Assembly (NCBI RefSeq): GCF_000340215.1
Contig: NW_006921541.1
Span: forward strand, 739,876-803,875
Reading direction: 5' to 3'
Length of the DNA stretch: 64,000 bases
Source of the DNA: Pseudocercospora fijiensis CIRAD86
Taxonomy: Eukaryota > Ascomycota > Dothideomycetes > Mycosphaerellales > Mycosphaerellaceae
A program made the position numbers and the translations under genes. Each line of letters starts with the position of its first letter. Position 1 is the first letter of the stretch. Positions 23,303-32,528 of this stretch are shown here, piece after piece. The notes beneath the pieces are model-generated. The model ran no database searches. It saw nothing but the letters and a program-made list of their open reading frames with translations, and was not told where the DNA came from.

Positions 23303-23995
23303 TGTCGCAGCTCTTCAATAATGCAGTACAAATGAAGGGACAACAAATGGAGTATCTCCATCTTCCTTCCTCTATTTTCTACAATGCCCTGCCCAGCCTG
23401 AATGCTTCAGCCGTGCATCCTCCTCGCTTGCCAAGATACTCGGTATACCGCTTCAGTGTGCGTGCTGACCGAATCGTTCTTGGCTATTGTATCCTCAGCT
23501 ATTTTCAATGTTCAGATTGGGGCTGAAGTCGTGTAGCCATGCTTCTGTGCCACGTTTGTCATCGGCAGGACTGGAGCTCGAGATCTGGGGGAGGGGAAAG
23601 CTGGGAGCTCTTCGTGCATTGACAGCGAGTGTTGTGTCTGTCAGTTATTGCTATTGCCAATTCCAGCCGCAATAAATGTACGCATCAACAGTGCGAGTGA
23701 GAAGCGCTTATGACCAGGATGTCATCTTCAGCCTCAACAAGCGTTGAGCAAGGACCAGGGCCAGGGCCAGGGTCACCAGGCGCCGTCCAGGCGTCTGACA
23801 AGGATTACAACATCGTCCACGCATCACATTTCATCAATGCTGTTGCTACAATACACAAGGCCATCGTATATCAGGATCTCTCTACGCAATGGTCATGATG
23901 ATCCTCGGCAACAGCAGCAGAGGACATCAATCCCACCTCTCCCGATCCCTGTTTTCATATTCATGCCCCTCATGCTTGACCATGCTTCTACCTTC
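23303..23995. other. Intergenic, no gene recognised
   Basis: Promoter region of the carboxylesterase gene and 3' flank of the LEA-like gene. Short frames only. A CCAGGG-type short repeat (agggccagggccaggg) lies at about 23755-23775. Confidence 0.4.
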
Positions 23996-24334
23996 CTACA
24001 ACTTGGTCGACTTCTTCGCATCATTGGCCACATCCTGAGCCTTATCCTTCACATCCTCAGCCTTTCGCTCCGCCTCCTTTGCTCCGGCGCCTGCTGCCTT
24101 CTTTGCTGCTGCGGCGGCCTCCTCTGTCAATGTCGTTAGTAACGATGTGCAATTGTGCCGGAGTTTGGTGTAGCCGCGTAACTTACCGCCCTTCTCAATT
24201 CCCTTGACAATCGTCTGCGATACGCTCTTGTCGACGGTCTTCAAGCCGTCTTTTGCAGCTTCGACTGGACCCTTCTGGACGCGCACCGAGGTGCTGAAGA
24301 GGCGGACGTTGCGGGCGAGGTGTTGGCGGAACAT
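23996..24334 (-). CDS. Small mitochondrial LEA-like protein, two exons
   Basis: Exons 24334-24187 and 24123-23996 with a 63-bp GTAAGT...ACAG intron in phase 1 give 91 residues. The N terminus (MFRQHLARNVRLFSTSVR) is rich in Arg and Ser without acids, a typical mitochondrial presequence. The rest is an amphipathic, Ala/Lys/Glu-rich helix with LEA-type repeats (AAKDGLK, KEAERKAEDVKDKAQDVAND). Such small LEA-domain proteins occur across filamentous ascomycetes and are linked to desiccation and stress tolerance in other organisms; the function here is inferred. The ATG at 24334 was chosen because it starts the presequence; upstream codons are also open. Confidence 0.8.
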   Translation of the reverse strand: MFRQHLARNVRLFSTSVRVQKGPVEAAKDGLKTVDKSVSQTIVKGIEKGGKLRGYTKLRHNCTSLLTTLTEEAAAAAKKAAGAGAKEAERKAEDVKDKAQDVANDAKKSTKL

Positions 24335-24842
24335 TGTGTTGGAGTTTGTTGGGGGAGTTTTGAGGTACTTGTGGTAGGTACTCGGGTTCTGCGTGTGTCG
24401 AGTGTTGGGATTGAGTGCAGGAATAATGGCTGTCAAAGGGAGAATGGGTCACTCGTGACTGCCTGCCGTTGAACGTCATTGTGATGATCGTCGGCGGCTG
24501 GAGCTTGGTCCAGCTTCTTCCCATTTTTGGAACCGCTAGAACTTCCTCGGAAGGCACTCCACAAACCACAGAGCGTGCACAATGATGATGCACATGGCGA
24601 GGGTGAACAACAACCGCATTGAACAGCGTCTCAACTTGATATTCTGCTGACCTCACCTCACCACGCTCCAGCACGTCAAGCTGAACGTCGAATACTAGCA
24701 GGAAGTCATGCTTTGGCAAAACAGAGAGCGATTCGTTGCGTTCTGTCAATTTAATTTCGTTATTACCTCTCGTATACACATGATCTATTCGGTTTGCAGG
24801 TCCATGTCGGTCATAAATCCATAAATTTCCTTCCTCTCGTCT
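24335..24842. other. Intergenic, no gene recognised
   Basis: Lies upstream of the LEA-like gene and downstream of the GH5 gene. Open minus-strand frames exist but have no family features and overlap the LEA gene in another frame. Confidence 0.4.
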
Positions 24843-26314
24843 CTAGCAGCAGCTCCCATTAACACCCTTCGCACTGGGGATACCAGCATCAGCCAAACGA
24901 CTCCAGCTCCAGTAATCCTGCAACATGCCCTCACCATCCACAGCATCCTGATCATTCAACATCTTATAGTTCCAGAAAGCACTTCCACTCGCATACTCCT
25001 GGTAAGCGTACACCTGAGTATCATACAGCGTCTTCCTATAGCTCAAAGTGTTGTTGTAGAGTGTCTGCAGACTCCACTCGCCGATGAAGACCGGAAATTT
25101 GCCATCTCCTTGTCCAATGTACTTGGCCTGTCCGCAGACCGCTGGAGCGACGTATTGCGAGTAAGCTCCTGCGGCGGCGAAGAAGTAGATGTGGCTGTCG
25201 ATGACGAGGTTTGTGTTGGCTGGGTAGAACGGTGACCAGTATTCTTCCGAGAAAAAAGCATCCTGCAGCATGAGTGGGATGCGCTTGTCGACCTTCGCGA
25301 TGCGGGAGAGGACACCTTGCATGTAAGTGTTGATCCAGTTCGTGCCGTTAGTGGTGAGACCAGAAGGTGTTGCGAAGCCGGCGAAGTTGTCTGATGGCTC
25401 GTTGATGGGTGCGATTGTGAAGGCATATGTGCGGCCAGATGTGGAAATGAAGGAGAGAATGGAGTCAATGGCGCGGAAGGAGTAGTCGAGGTTCGTGGCG
25501 TTGAAGAACCAGGCGCTACGCCCAAAAGCCTCGCCGATTCCGAGCGTGTTGACACCGCCGGGGAGAGAGTGCAGGCCGATGATGATGTGCATATTGTAAG
25601 TGTCGATCGCGTAATTCGTGATCGCTCGCAAGTGGGCTTGCTGGGAGCCAGTGTAGAGCTGGCTTCCTGGCACCTTCACCCATGCCGCGTAGGTGGTTGG
25701 GATGCGAAGAGTGTTGATGCCAAGTTTGCCTAGCTTGTCGATGTCTGCTTTGGTGATGAAGGAAGCATAGCGAGCATCAAGCTTAGGTCCGCAGACCTTG
25801 AAGCCAACGGCACCACACCAAGTCCATTCATCTGGATAGTTTGGGCCGATATTGGCTGCCCACCAGTCAAGATCGTAATTGTTTTCCTAATTTGAAAGCG
25901 TGTCGTTAGAAACCACTTTCCAGCTACGAGAAAAGCTATTCTTACCTGCTCGAGCCATGCACCGAAGTTGACACCATTGGCTTTGTAGGTCTTCCAATTG
26001 ACGAAGTTCTTCTTTTGCTTTGGCCAGGTGATGGAGTGTGCGATCTTGTTGATCAAGCTGTCGACTTGGCCAAACGCGATTTGATTGCAGCTGAAAATGC
26101 TTCCATGGCTTGCGGCGTTGGTCTGGAGAGTCACGCCAAGTTTGGCGACTGCAGATGCCAACCTGTCTGGTGAAGTGACTGCGGAGGTGACAGTAGTGAC
26201 GGCATTCTCAACACCACCGATGATAGAAGTGATGAGGTCTCCGAACAAGCTGGGAACCGGGACAGCGTGTGATGAGGTGGCAAGACCAAGGAGGATCGGA
26301 GGAGTGAAATGCAT
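24843..26314 (-). CDS. GH5 exo-beta-1,3-glucanase-like, secreted
   Basis: Exons 26314-25946 and 25886-24843 with a 59-bp GTAAGA...TTAG intron in phase 0 give 470 residues. A signal peptide (MHFTPPILLGLATSSHA) is followed by a region with no motif I recognise, then the catalytic barrel: GVNFGAWLEQ, INTLRIPTTYAAW, HSLPGGVN, the acid/base in IAPINEPSDN (Glu286) and the nucleophile in VFIGEWSLQT (Glu393). This matches the glycoside hydrolase family 5 exo-1,3-beta-glucanase group that trims wall glucans or callose. Four cysteines late in the protein, including a terminal CC, may form disulphides. It is encoded alone; the upstream 630 bp hold its promoter. Confidence 0.9.
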
Positions 26315-26945
26315 GATGGGTGAAACGAATGTATACAGATGCAAGGAATGGGAGTTTGATGGCCTACACAATGCGCAACGAGCGAGCTTGTGATAATTAT
26401 ATACCAAGCACTCAGCTATTGCTTTTACACACATGCCCCATCGCCATGCCGGACATGGGCGGCGATGGCTTGCAGGTTGAGTCGAGATACCCAAATTTTC
26501 CAGGCCATCTGATGGACTACATAGATAGTGTAGCGCTAAAGGAGAAGGCGAAGTCGAAAGTAGCTTGGCCTGAGTGCGTAAAGCGGAAATCGAGTCCAAG
26601 TTGAGCGTTGTGCCCGGATTGTGCCGAAAAGCCCTAAGCGCCAATAAACCTTAGCAAGCCACGTCGCGTGGCTAGAACGCGATCCGTGCCGAGATCTTTT
26701 GTGGCGACTTTTTTTTTTGCCTCGTTGCCTCGTGCCTCCTTTCGAGAGAGCAACAATCTGTCGTGGACCCATGTTAGATCGATGATACTTTCGGCGGTCT
26801 CAATGACCACGACCCGGATCCAGGCAGTCGGAGATTCCGCGAGAGACTGCGGTGGCATGGCGTTGCCGAACGCGCTACACGCAGCCTCAGCCTGTTGTGG
26901 AAGTTTTGTACATGCAATGTTTACAATCTGGTGTAACGACATGAT
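26315..26945. other. Intergenic: GH5 promoter and RPA34 3' flank
   Basis: No gene recognised. A T10 run on the plus strand lies at about 26709-26718. Short antisense frames have no features. Confidence 0.4.
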
Positions 26946-28472
26946 CTAGGTGGTCGACTTGATCCTGGCTTCTTTCTTCGCTCGCTTCTCTTCCCTGCGC
27001 TTCCTCCTCTCTTCCTTGCTGAGACCATCCTTCGAGCTCGCTCTCTCCACCGACTCTTTCGAAACAGACTTCGACAGCCTCAACTCCGACGGCGGCGCAG
27101 GTTCATGGCCATTCACCATGTCGACATCTTCAATCTTCTCTTTCTTCTTATTAGACTTCTTCACCTTCGGTGTCTCTGCGTCAGGCTTATCAGAAGCGCC
27201 ATGAGCACCGAGTGCTTTCGGGAACTGGAGCGATTTGTCTTTCTTGGAGGGTCGTGAGGCCTCCTCGTCTGTATCAGAGCCAAGCCCTGGATCACCCGCG
27301 CCGAAGCCTGGAGGTTTGTATCTCATTCTCATCCCTTTTGGCTGCGGACGAGCTGTTGACACTGCCGGCCTCGCGATATTCGCTGCTGCTTTACTCCCCG
27401 TAGAAGTGTCAGCTCGCTTCGCGCTCAAGTTGGGCAAATCAACTTTGCGTTGCAAGACCAGCTTCATAGCGATCCGTTGAGGAGCGGGATCGTAGCCATG
27501 TGCAGTCGGAATCACTGCTGTGTCGGATTCAACACCTCTGTCTTCGCTCAGAATGTAGCTTGTGCCGTTGTGCTCGAGCACAGGCAGGCCAGTGTGCGTC
27601 GAATCAAGCGCCAGTTCTTTGATTGATGTTATAGGCACATTAGATGGTGTAGTAATCGTCCATACTTGCTTGCCGGTCATAGGTCCTGCAGGAAGCATCG
27701 ACTTGGCGATCGAGCTTGCAGAATACCCTGGAGGCGGCTTGTACGGCTTCACAGGCACAGCCTCTGTCCGCGCCATAGCAGCTCCAGGCTTGTGTGCAGC
27801 CGCGTTGCCCTCATCGCGTTTATTCTCCTCTTCTGAGTCTGTCTCCTGCTCATCTGAAGACTCATCTGAGGAGTCGCTATCCTTGTCCTCTGCTTGAACA
27901 GGTGTAGCCGGCTTCGTAAGCTTCGCTTTGGCTGTAGCAGCAGGAGGTTTGGGTGCTATTGTTGACACCCTCTCCGCTTCGACTTCTTCACTGCTTTCTG
28001 AATCTGTCTCTTCCTCATCAGACGAATCTTTAGCATCTTCTTGCGCTGCAGCAGTCTTTACTCGCTTTGCTTCAAGCTTTGTAGATTCGCGCAGACTGCT
28101 TTCATTTTCCGCCTTCCGCTTGATGCCGTTGATCTTTGGTGGGATTGACTCTGGCTTTCTCGGCACAATCGGCGCATCTGGCATTTCCTCGTCGGAATCG
28201 GTCTCCTCTTCATCGCTGCTCTCGCTCGGCGTGGGCGCTTTGGGCGGCGGCGGCGGTGGAGCAGCGGCGGCCTTGGTTTTCTTCGGCGATTTGGCCTCAC
28301 TCTTCTTCGTTTTCTTCTCTGCTTTTGCGACCTTTGCTTCTTGCTCGCTCTCAGACTCCACAACACGTTGCGCGCTCAAGGCAGATTCTTTGCTTGCAGA
28401 CTTGGCAGCTTTCTTGCTCTTCTTTCCTTCATCCTTCTTTTTTGTCACCTTCTGAGCCTTTTCCTTGCCCAT
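26946..28472 (-). CDS. RPA34: RNA polymerase I subunit RPA34/A34.5-like
   Basis: A single exon of 508 residues starting at ATG 28472; the frame extends seven codons upstream without ATG. The A34.5 core lies at about 240-340: VKPYKPPPGYSASS, GKQVWTITTPSNVP, then GLPVLEHNGTSYIL. This subunit pairs with A49 and helps RNA polymerase I transcribe rDNA in the nucleolus (established in yeast). Ahead of it lie about 230 residues of alternating lysine-rich and acidic Ser blocks (SSDEEETDSDEE, SSDEEETDSESSEE, DSSDESSDEQETDSEEE), and the C terminus is a basic KKxEKRAKKEAR tail. Yeast A34.5 is only about 230 residues, so this one carries a Nopp140-like extension. It diverges from GRC3. Confidence 0.85.
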   Translation of the reverse strand: MGKEKAQKVTKKKDEGKKSKKAAKSASKESALSAQRVVESESEQEAKVAKAEKKTKKSEAKSPKKTKAAAAPPPPPPKAPTPSESSDEEETDSDEEMPDAPIVPRKPESIPPKINGIKRKAENESSLRESTKLEAKRVKTAAAQEDAKDSSDEEETDSESSEEVEAERVSTIAPKPPAATAKAKLTKPATPVQAEDKDSDSSDESSDEQETDSEEENKRDEGNAAAHKPGAAMARTEAVPVKPYKPPPGYSASSIAKSMLPAGPMTGKQVWTITTPSNVPITSIKELALDSTHTGLPVLEHNGTSYILSEDRGVESDTAVIPTAHGYDPAPQRIAMKLVLQRKVDLPNLSAKRADTSTGSKAAANIARPAVSTARPQPKGMRMRYKPPGFGAGDPGLGSDTDEEASRPSKKDKSLQFPKALGAHGASDKPDAETPKVKKSNKKKEKIEDVDMVNGHEPAPPSELRLSKSVSKESVERASSKDGLSKEERRKRREEKRAKKEARIKSTT

Positions 28473-28654
28473 TGTTGCCCTGCAGCGCCCCAAGCAGATA
28501 TTGTGCTGGGTCGTGGTCCATCGACGGGATCAAAAGTCGCAAAGATCAATCTTCAATCTTCTTTCGCTTCGGATCCTGGAAATTTTTGGCGCCGGCGCTC
28601 GGTCCGCCAAAGCTGCACATCTCTTCCTACCTACGTCCTCTTTGAAACGACAAC
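28473..28654. promoter_or_regulatory. Divergent promoter shared by RPA34 and GRC3
   Basis: Only 182 bp separate the two start codons. No TATA box is obvious; the DNA is GC-mixed with a CTTCTTTCGCTTC-type pyrimidine stretch near 28557-28570. Both products serve ribosome production, so a common control element here is a reasonable inference. Confidence 0.55.
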
Positions 28655-30577
28655 ATGGCCCACAAGAGAAAAGCACGAGAGGCATTTGGAAGGCCGAAGA
28701 TTGACGCCATTTCAGAGAAGAATCTATTCAGTAGTGATGGCATCTCTGCGCCGCAGCTCAGTGCATTCGCCGCAGCTCGTAAGACAACGCAACCCGATAT
28801 TGAAATAGAAGGCTCAGAAGGAGACGAGAACGCGGAATGTCTAGCCACAAAGACCGCGAATGCACCCTGCGGCGGACGATCCAGTGGCAATGTGACTCCT
28901 GCGGGATTCTCATCAGATGTGGACCATGTGGCCGTACCGCCAAGACCTGCCGTGGCCGTATCGACCTTCACACGAGGGAAAGGAAATGTCCTCGAAGATG
29001 ATCAGCATCGACTCAAGCTAAGGCTCAAACCCGAAGAGACTGTCGTGCTCGTGGGAGAATATGATCTGGAGGTGCCTCAGGGTGTGGTCACAATCTACGG
29101 CGCAATGCTGCACTCTGGCCTGGGGTCTCAGAAAGTCTACGCTCCAAGCACATCAGCTTTGCCGACGATCACGGCGAAGAGAGATGGCACTGTTATCCTT
29201 CTCACTTCTTGTGCAACCCGGGGGCTGTCCCAACTTGAGCGCCTTAGTCCAATGTTTCGCAGCATTTTTGCAAGAGACGATGCAAAGGGCCGGTCTTTCG
29301 TGCTTCTCTCGAGCACTGCCGACGATCCTCTCAATCGCGCCTTGACACCGCTCGATACGGATGAACAAGTAAAGAAAGTGCTGTCAAGACTCAGCGCAAA
29401 GCTCGACTCGAGCCCTGCCGTGAGGACCATGGCTGTCGGACCGAAGTCTTCCGGCAAGTCGACTTTCAATCGGCTGGTATGCAACATGATAACTAGTAAA
29501 GCCGGGATTCAGAAATGCCTTTATCTTGACCTTGATCCCGGTCAACCAGAATTTGGACCTCCCGGCCAGCTATCTTTGGTCGAAGTGAGAGCACCTATTC
29601 TCGGACCTGCTTTCACACATCCAGCTTCCATCCAGTCGAGAACTTTCCGTGTAGTACGATCTCACACACTAGCTGCGACGACTTTCAAGGATGATCCTGA
29701 GCACTACCTCCAATGTGCCTCCGACCTTGTTCGACGTGCTCCCAGAGACGTTCCATTGGTCGTGAACAGCTGTGGATGGGTGAGTGGACTTGGAGCAGAT
29801 GTTTTGTCGAGTTTGACAACAGCTCTTTTGATCTCGGACATCGTTTTTCTAGAGCCTATCGATGATGATGTTGTGGAGTCATTGTCAGCACTTGTATCGA
29901 ACCAAGTTCATCGCGTTCCACGACGTCAGCGTCAGCCTGGCATGCGATCCCCCGCAGAGCTGCGTGCGATGCAGACTATGGCCTACTTTCACCACAAACC
30001 GACAAGTACCAACGCCAAATGGATATCCAAGCCTCTCAGCTCCATGCGTCATCTGGCACTGCCCTATTCAGTCGAAGTTGCAGGCGTCAGGGCTATTCTT
30101 TCTTACGGTCAGGCACCTCATCCAGACTTCCTCGCTGAGACGGTCGAAGGCGCTGTAGTTGCCGTGGTCGTCCTAGAAGATTCTGATTGTTTGACCACGA
30201 ATGACATTGCATACACACTCGAGGAGAACCTTCCATACATACCACCCAACAACACGGGCCACACTCCTGCTCTTGACCCTGGGAATAGCCATTGCATAGG
30301 CTTGGCACTGGTGCAAGCTATCGACAAGGACAACAAGGTGTTGCAGCTACTCACTCCTATCGCAGAAAGAGACTTGGTCGGGATTGATAGGAACTCCTCA
30401 ATTGTGCTTGTGCGAGGCAGCTTCGATTCTCCCGACTGGGCTTATCAGGAGGACCTCTTTGCTGGCGATGACGCAATGGATGAAGACCGACCGTGGGTGA
30501 ATCGTAGAGCAGATGTTGGCATCGAAGGAGCGATCTGGAGATTAAGACACCCTCCCATGGCGAAGGATGTTCGGTAG
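28655..30577 (+). CDS. GRC3: Polynucleotide 5'-kinase Grc3
   Basis: A single exon of 640 residues with ATG at 28655. The kinase domain shows Walker A GPKSSGKST (residues 262-270), the family motif DLDPGQPEFGPPGQLSL (from about 292) and a VVNSCGWVSGLG stretch (about 370). Grc3 (human NOL9) phosphorylates RNA 5' ends and, with the nuclease Las1, processes ITS2 of pre-rRNA in the nucleolus; it also aids Pol I termination in yeast (established). The N terminus (first 90 residues) is low in motifs and starts MAHKRKAREAFGRP, a likely nuclear signal. Length fits fungal Grc3. It converges with the monooxygenase gene 94 bp downstream. Confidence 0.93.
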   Translation: MAHKRKAREAFGRPKIDAISEKNLFSSDGISAPQLSAFAAARKTTQPDIEIEGSEGDENAECLATKTANAPCGGRSSGNVTPAGFSSDVDHVAVPPRPAVAVSTFTRGKGNVLEDDQHRLKLRLKPEETVVLVGEYDLEVPQGVVTIYGAMLHSGLGSQKVYAPSTSALPTITAKRDGTVILLTSCATRGLSQLERLSPMFRSIFARDDAKGRSFVLLSSTADDPLNRALTPLDTDEQVKKVLSRLSAKLDSSPAVRTMAVGPKSSGKSTFNRLVCNMITSKAGIQKCLYLDLDPGQPEFGPPGQLSLVEVRAPILGPAFTHPASIQSRTFRVVRSHTLAATTFKDDPEHYLQCASDLVRRAPRDVPLVVNSCGWVSGLGADVLSSLTTALLISDIVFLEPIDDDVVESLSALVSNQVHRVPRRQRQPGMRSPAELRAMQTMAYFHHKPTSTNAKWISKPLSSMRHLALPYSVEVAGVRAILSYGQAPHPDFLAETVEGAVVAVVVLEDSDCLTTNDIAYTLEENLPYIPPNNTGHTPALDPGNSHCIGLALVQAIDKDNKVLQLLTPIAERDLVGIDRNSSIVLVRGSFDSPDWAYQEDLFAGDDAMDEDRPWVNRRADVGIEGAIWRLRHPPMAKDVR

Positions 30578-30671
30578 TCCGCAGTTCAAAAAGGATGAAT
30601 GCCGAGAGGAGAGACAAAGTATGATTGCGTTCGACTACGGCTCAGTTCCAACGTCTAGCTGGCTGCAAATG

Positions 30672-32004
30672 TCAAGGATTTATTCCTGCGAGAGCATGAT
30701 GGATTCCCTTGTACCCGTAAATGAAATCCATATTCTGGACCACCCTTTCCGCAACCCCGGTGGTCGAATGACTCTTCCTCGTCTCAGCCAGAACTCGCGC
30801 GACTCTCGGTCTTCGCACGCCATCCATCGTGTTGAAAATTTCTGGCACATCCTCACTCGTCACACCGGGAGCATTCAACAATCGAAACGCTTCGGCGTCT
30901 TCGATCGCCATATTGGCACCTAAAATTCTACACGTCAGCGTCAAAATTCCGTAGTTCTCCACGGGGGATATCTCACCCTGCCCTTGCATCGGAGTCATAG
31001 CATGCGCCGCATCCCCAATCAGAATCGCCCGGCCTCGCGTCCAAGTACTCAAAGGTTCCAGGTCCTGCAGCTCCCAGACTTTGACATCTGTCGCCGCCTT
31101 CAAGACTTTGACCACCATTGGATCAAAGTCTTGAAACGCTTCCAGCATTTTCTCCCTATCACCGTCAACATGCCAGGACTCCGTGGTAGCTTTGGTAGAG
31201 ACTTCCGTTCGAAGAATACATGAGAGATTAAACATTGTCGCATTGCGGATTGGATAGGCTGTTATGACTCGAGGTGTGTCGTCCCCGGCATAGAAAATCG
31301 AAGAGCGATTGCAGTGGGATGTCCAGCGTGGGTGTGGAGTTGGAACGGAGGAGATTGGTACGGCGATGCGGTAGCAAGTCAGGCCTGTTTTCTTGGCTGT
31401 GAGGGAAGGGTCTTGGATGATGGTGCTTCGAAGACGAGAATGCACACCGTCGGCGACTGAAAGCATCTATGTCAGAGGGGGAGAAAATCTCGAGCCGACA
31501 TGCCTAGGACTCACTGATGACCGCATCTGCTGAGACTTTAGTCCCATCGTGTAATTCGATAATACCTTTCTCTGGATCAAGCCCGACAACCGGTGTATTA
31601 AGAACGACCCGTGCAGGATCACCACCAATCCCAATCTCGACGGACGGTGCAGTGGCCAGTCTATACAGCTCATCTCTAAAATCCGATCTCTTCATCGCCT
31701 GACAATCAGCCCCATACCGTGGTTCCAAATCCATCCCGACATCTTTTAGCAATGTGCCATCTTTGCTATAAGTCGTCAGGCCTTGCACAGGTACTGCTCC
31801 AGCCTTGCTTGCGTTATAGCTCAGAAGCGTCAGCATGTTGACGCCATTCGACGCCAGGATGATTCCTTGCCCTCCAGTCGCTGTATTGGCATCGCCTCGT
31901 TCGTAAACGGTGACGTTGTGCTGTTCTCGAAGCACTCTGGCAGCGGTCAACCCAGCCAGGCCGGACCCGATTATGGCGATGTTGAGTTTCGTGCAGGAAG
32001 TCAT
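30672..32004 (-). CDS. FAD-dependent monooxygenase, salicylate-hydroxylase-like
   Basis: Exons 32004-31515, 31456-30977 and 30919-30672 with introns of 58 and 57 bp give 405 residues. The exon 2 acceptor was set at TTTCAG (31457) because it restores the DG motif as ADGVHSRLR. FAD sites: GSGLAGLTAA (13-22), ADGVHSRLR (165-173) and GRAILIGDAAHAMTPMQGQGANMAIEDA, whose GD is at 311-312; the last motif is rebuilt across intron 2. This is the class A flavoprotein hydroxylase family (salicylate hydroxylase, zeaxanthin epoxidase type). Substrate unknown. It lies apart from other metabolic genes, so a gene cluster is not supported. Confidence 0.9.
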
Positions 32005-32528
32005 GGTTTGAGGGTGGCCTGGCGTATCCCATTGAGAGGATGTGAACTTTTTGTATATTTATGCGCGGAACGCCACGAGGCTGTCATAGATAGATCGAGC
32101 GAATGGTGCTGGTAACGCCGTTATATCACCGTGCTTAAGTCCGTCTATATTTCTTCAATCCGTAACCCAATCTTCTCAGTCTCGTACGAGCTCCTGACGA
32201 GTCCGAGTCACAGAATTCATTCTCCCCTTTGGAAGAAAGAAAGCATGATACGAATCCGATGTAGCTTGCTCGGAGCAGTAAGGAGCGTACATTTTTCTCT
32301 CAACTGCCAAGAGCGCACTTCGGGAGCAGGTCAACTACCCCGTCTCGTCTCTTTTTCTCACTTACAGTCTAAGGAAGGCATCTTCCAATGACGAGAGATC
32401 AACGTAACGCAACCTATAATCCACTCCTCAAAACCCTAAATCCCATTCCCACAACCTCCGACAAAACTCCCACCCCTTCATCAAGTCAACTCCCACAGCC
32501 AACCATTCCCATTCCCCATTCACAACCT
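32005..32528. other. Intergenic, no gene recognised
   Basis: Contains the monooxygenase promoter and the 3' flank of the first zinc-finger gene. From about 32400 to 32530 the plus strand is strongly A/C-rich and almost free of G. Confidence 0.4.

Noticed and set aside
24195..24779. 194-codon minus-strand frame overlapping the LEA-like gene
   Set aside because: Starts at a non-ATG codon, reads the LEA gene in another frame and has no recognisable motif, while the LEA model has a presequence, intron and repeats.
27928..28455. 175-codon plus-strand open frame rich in Ser/Ala/Leu
   Set aside because: It is the exact antisense of the acidic and lysine-rich low-complexity part of RPA34; such composition keeps the opposite strand free of stops.
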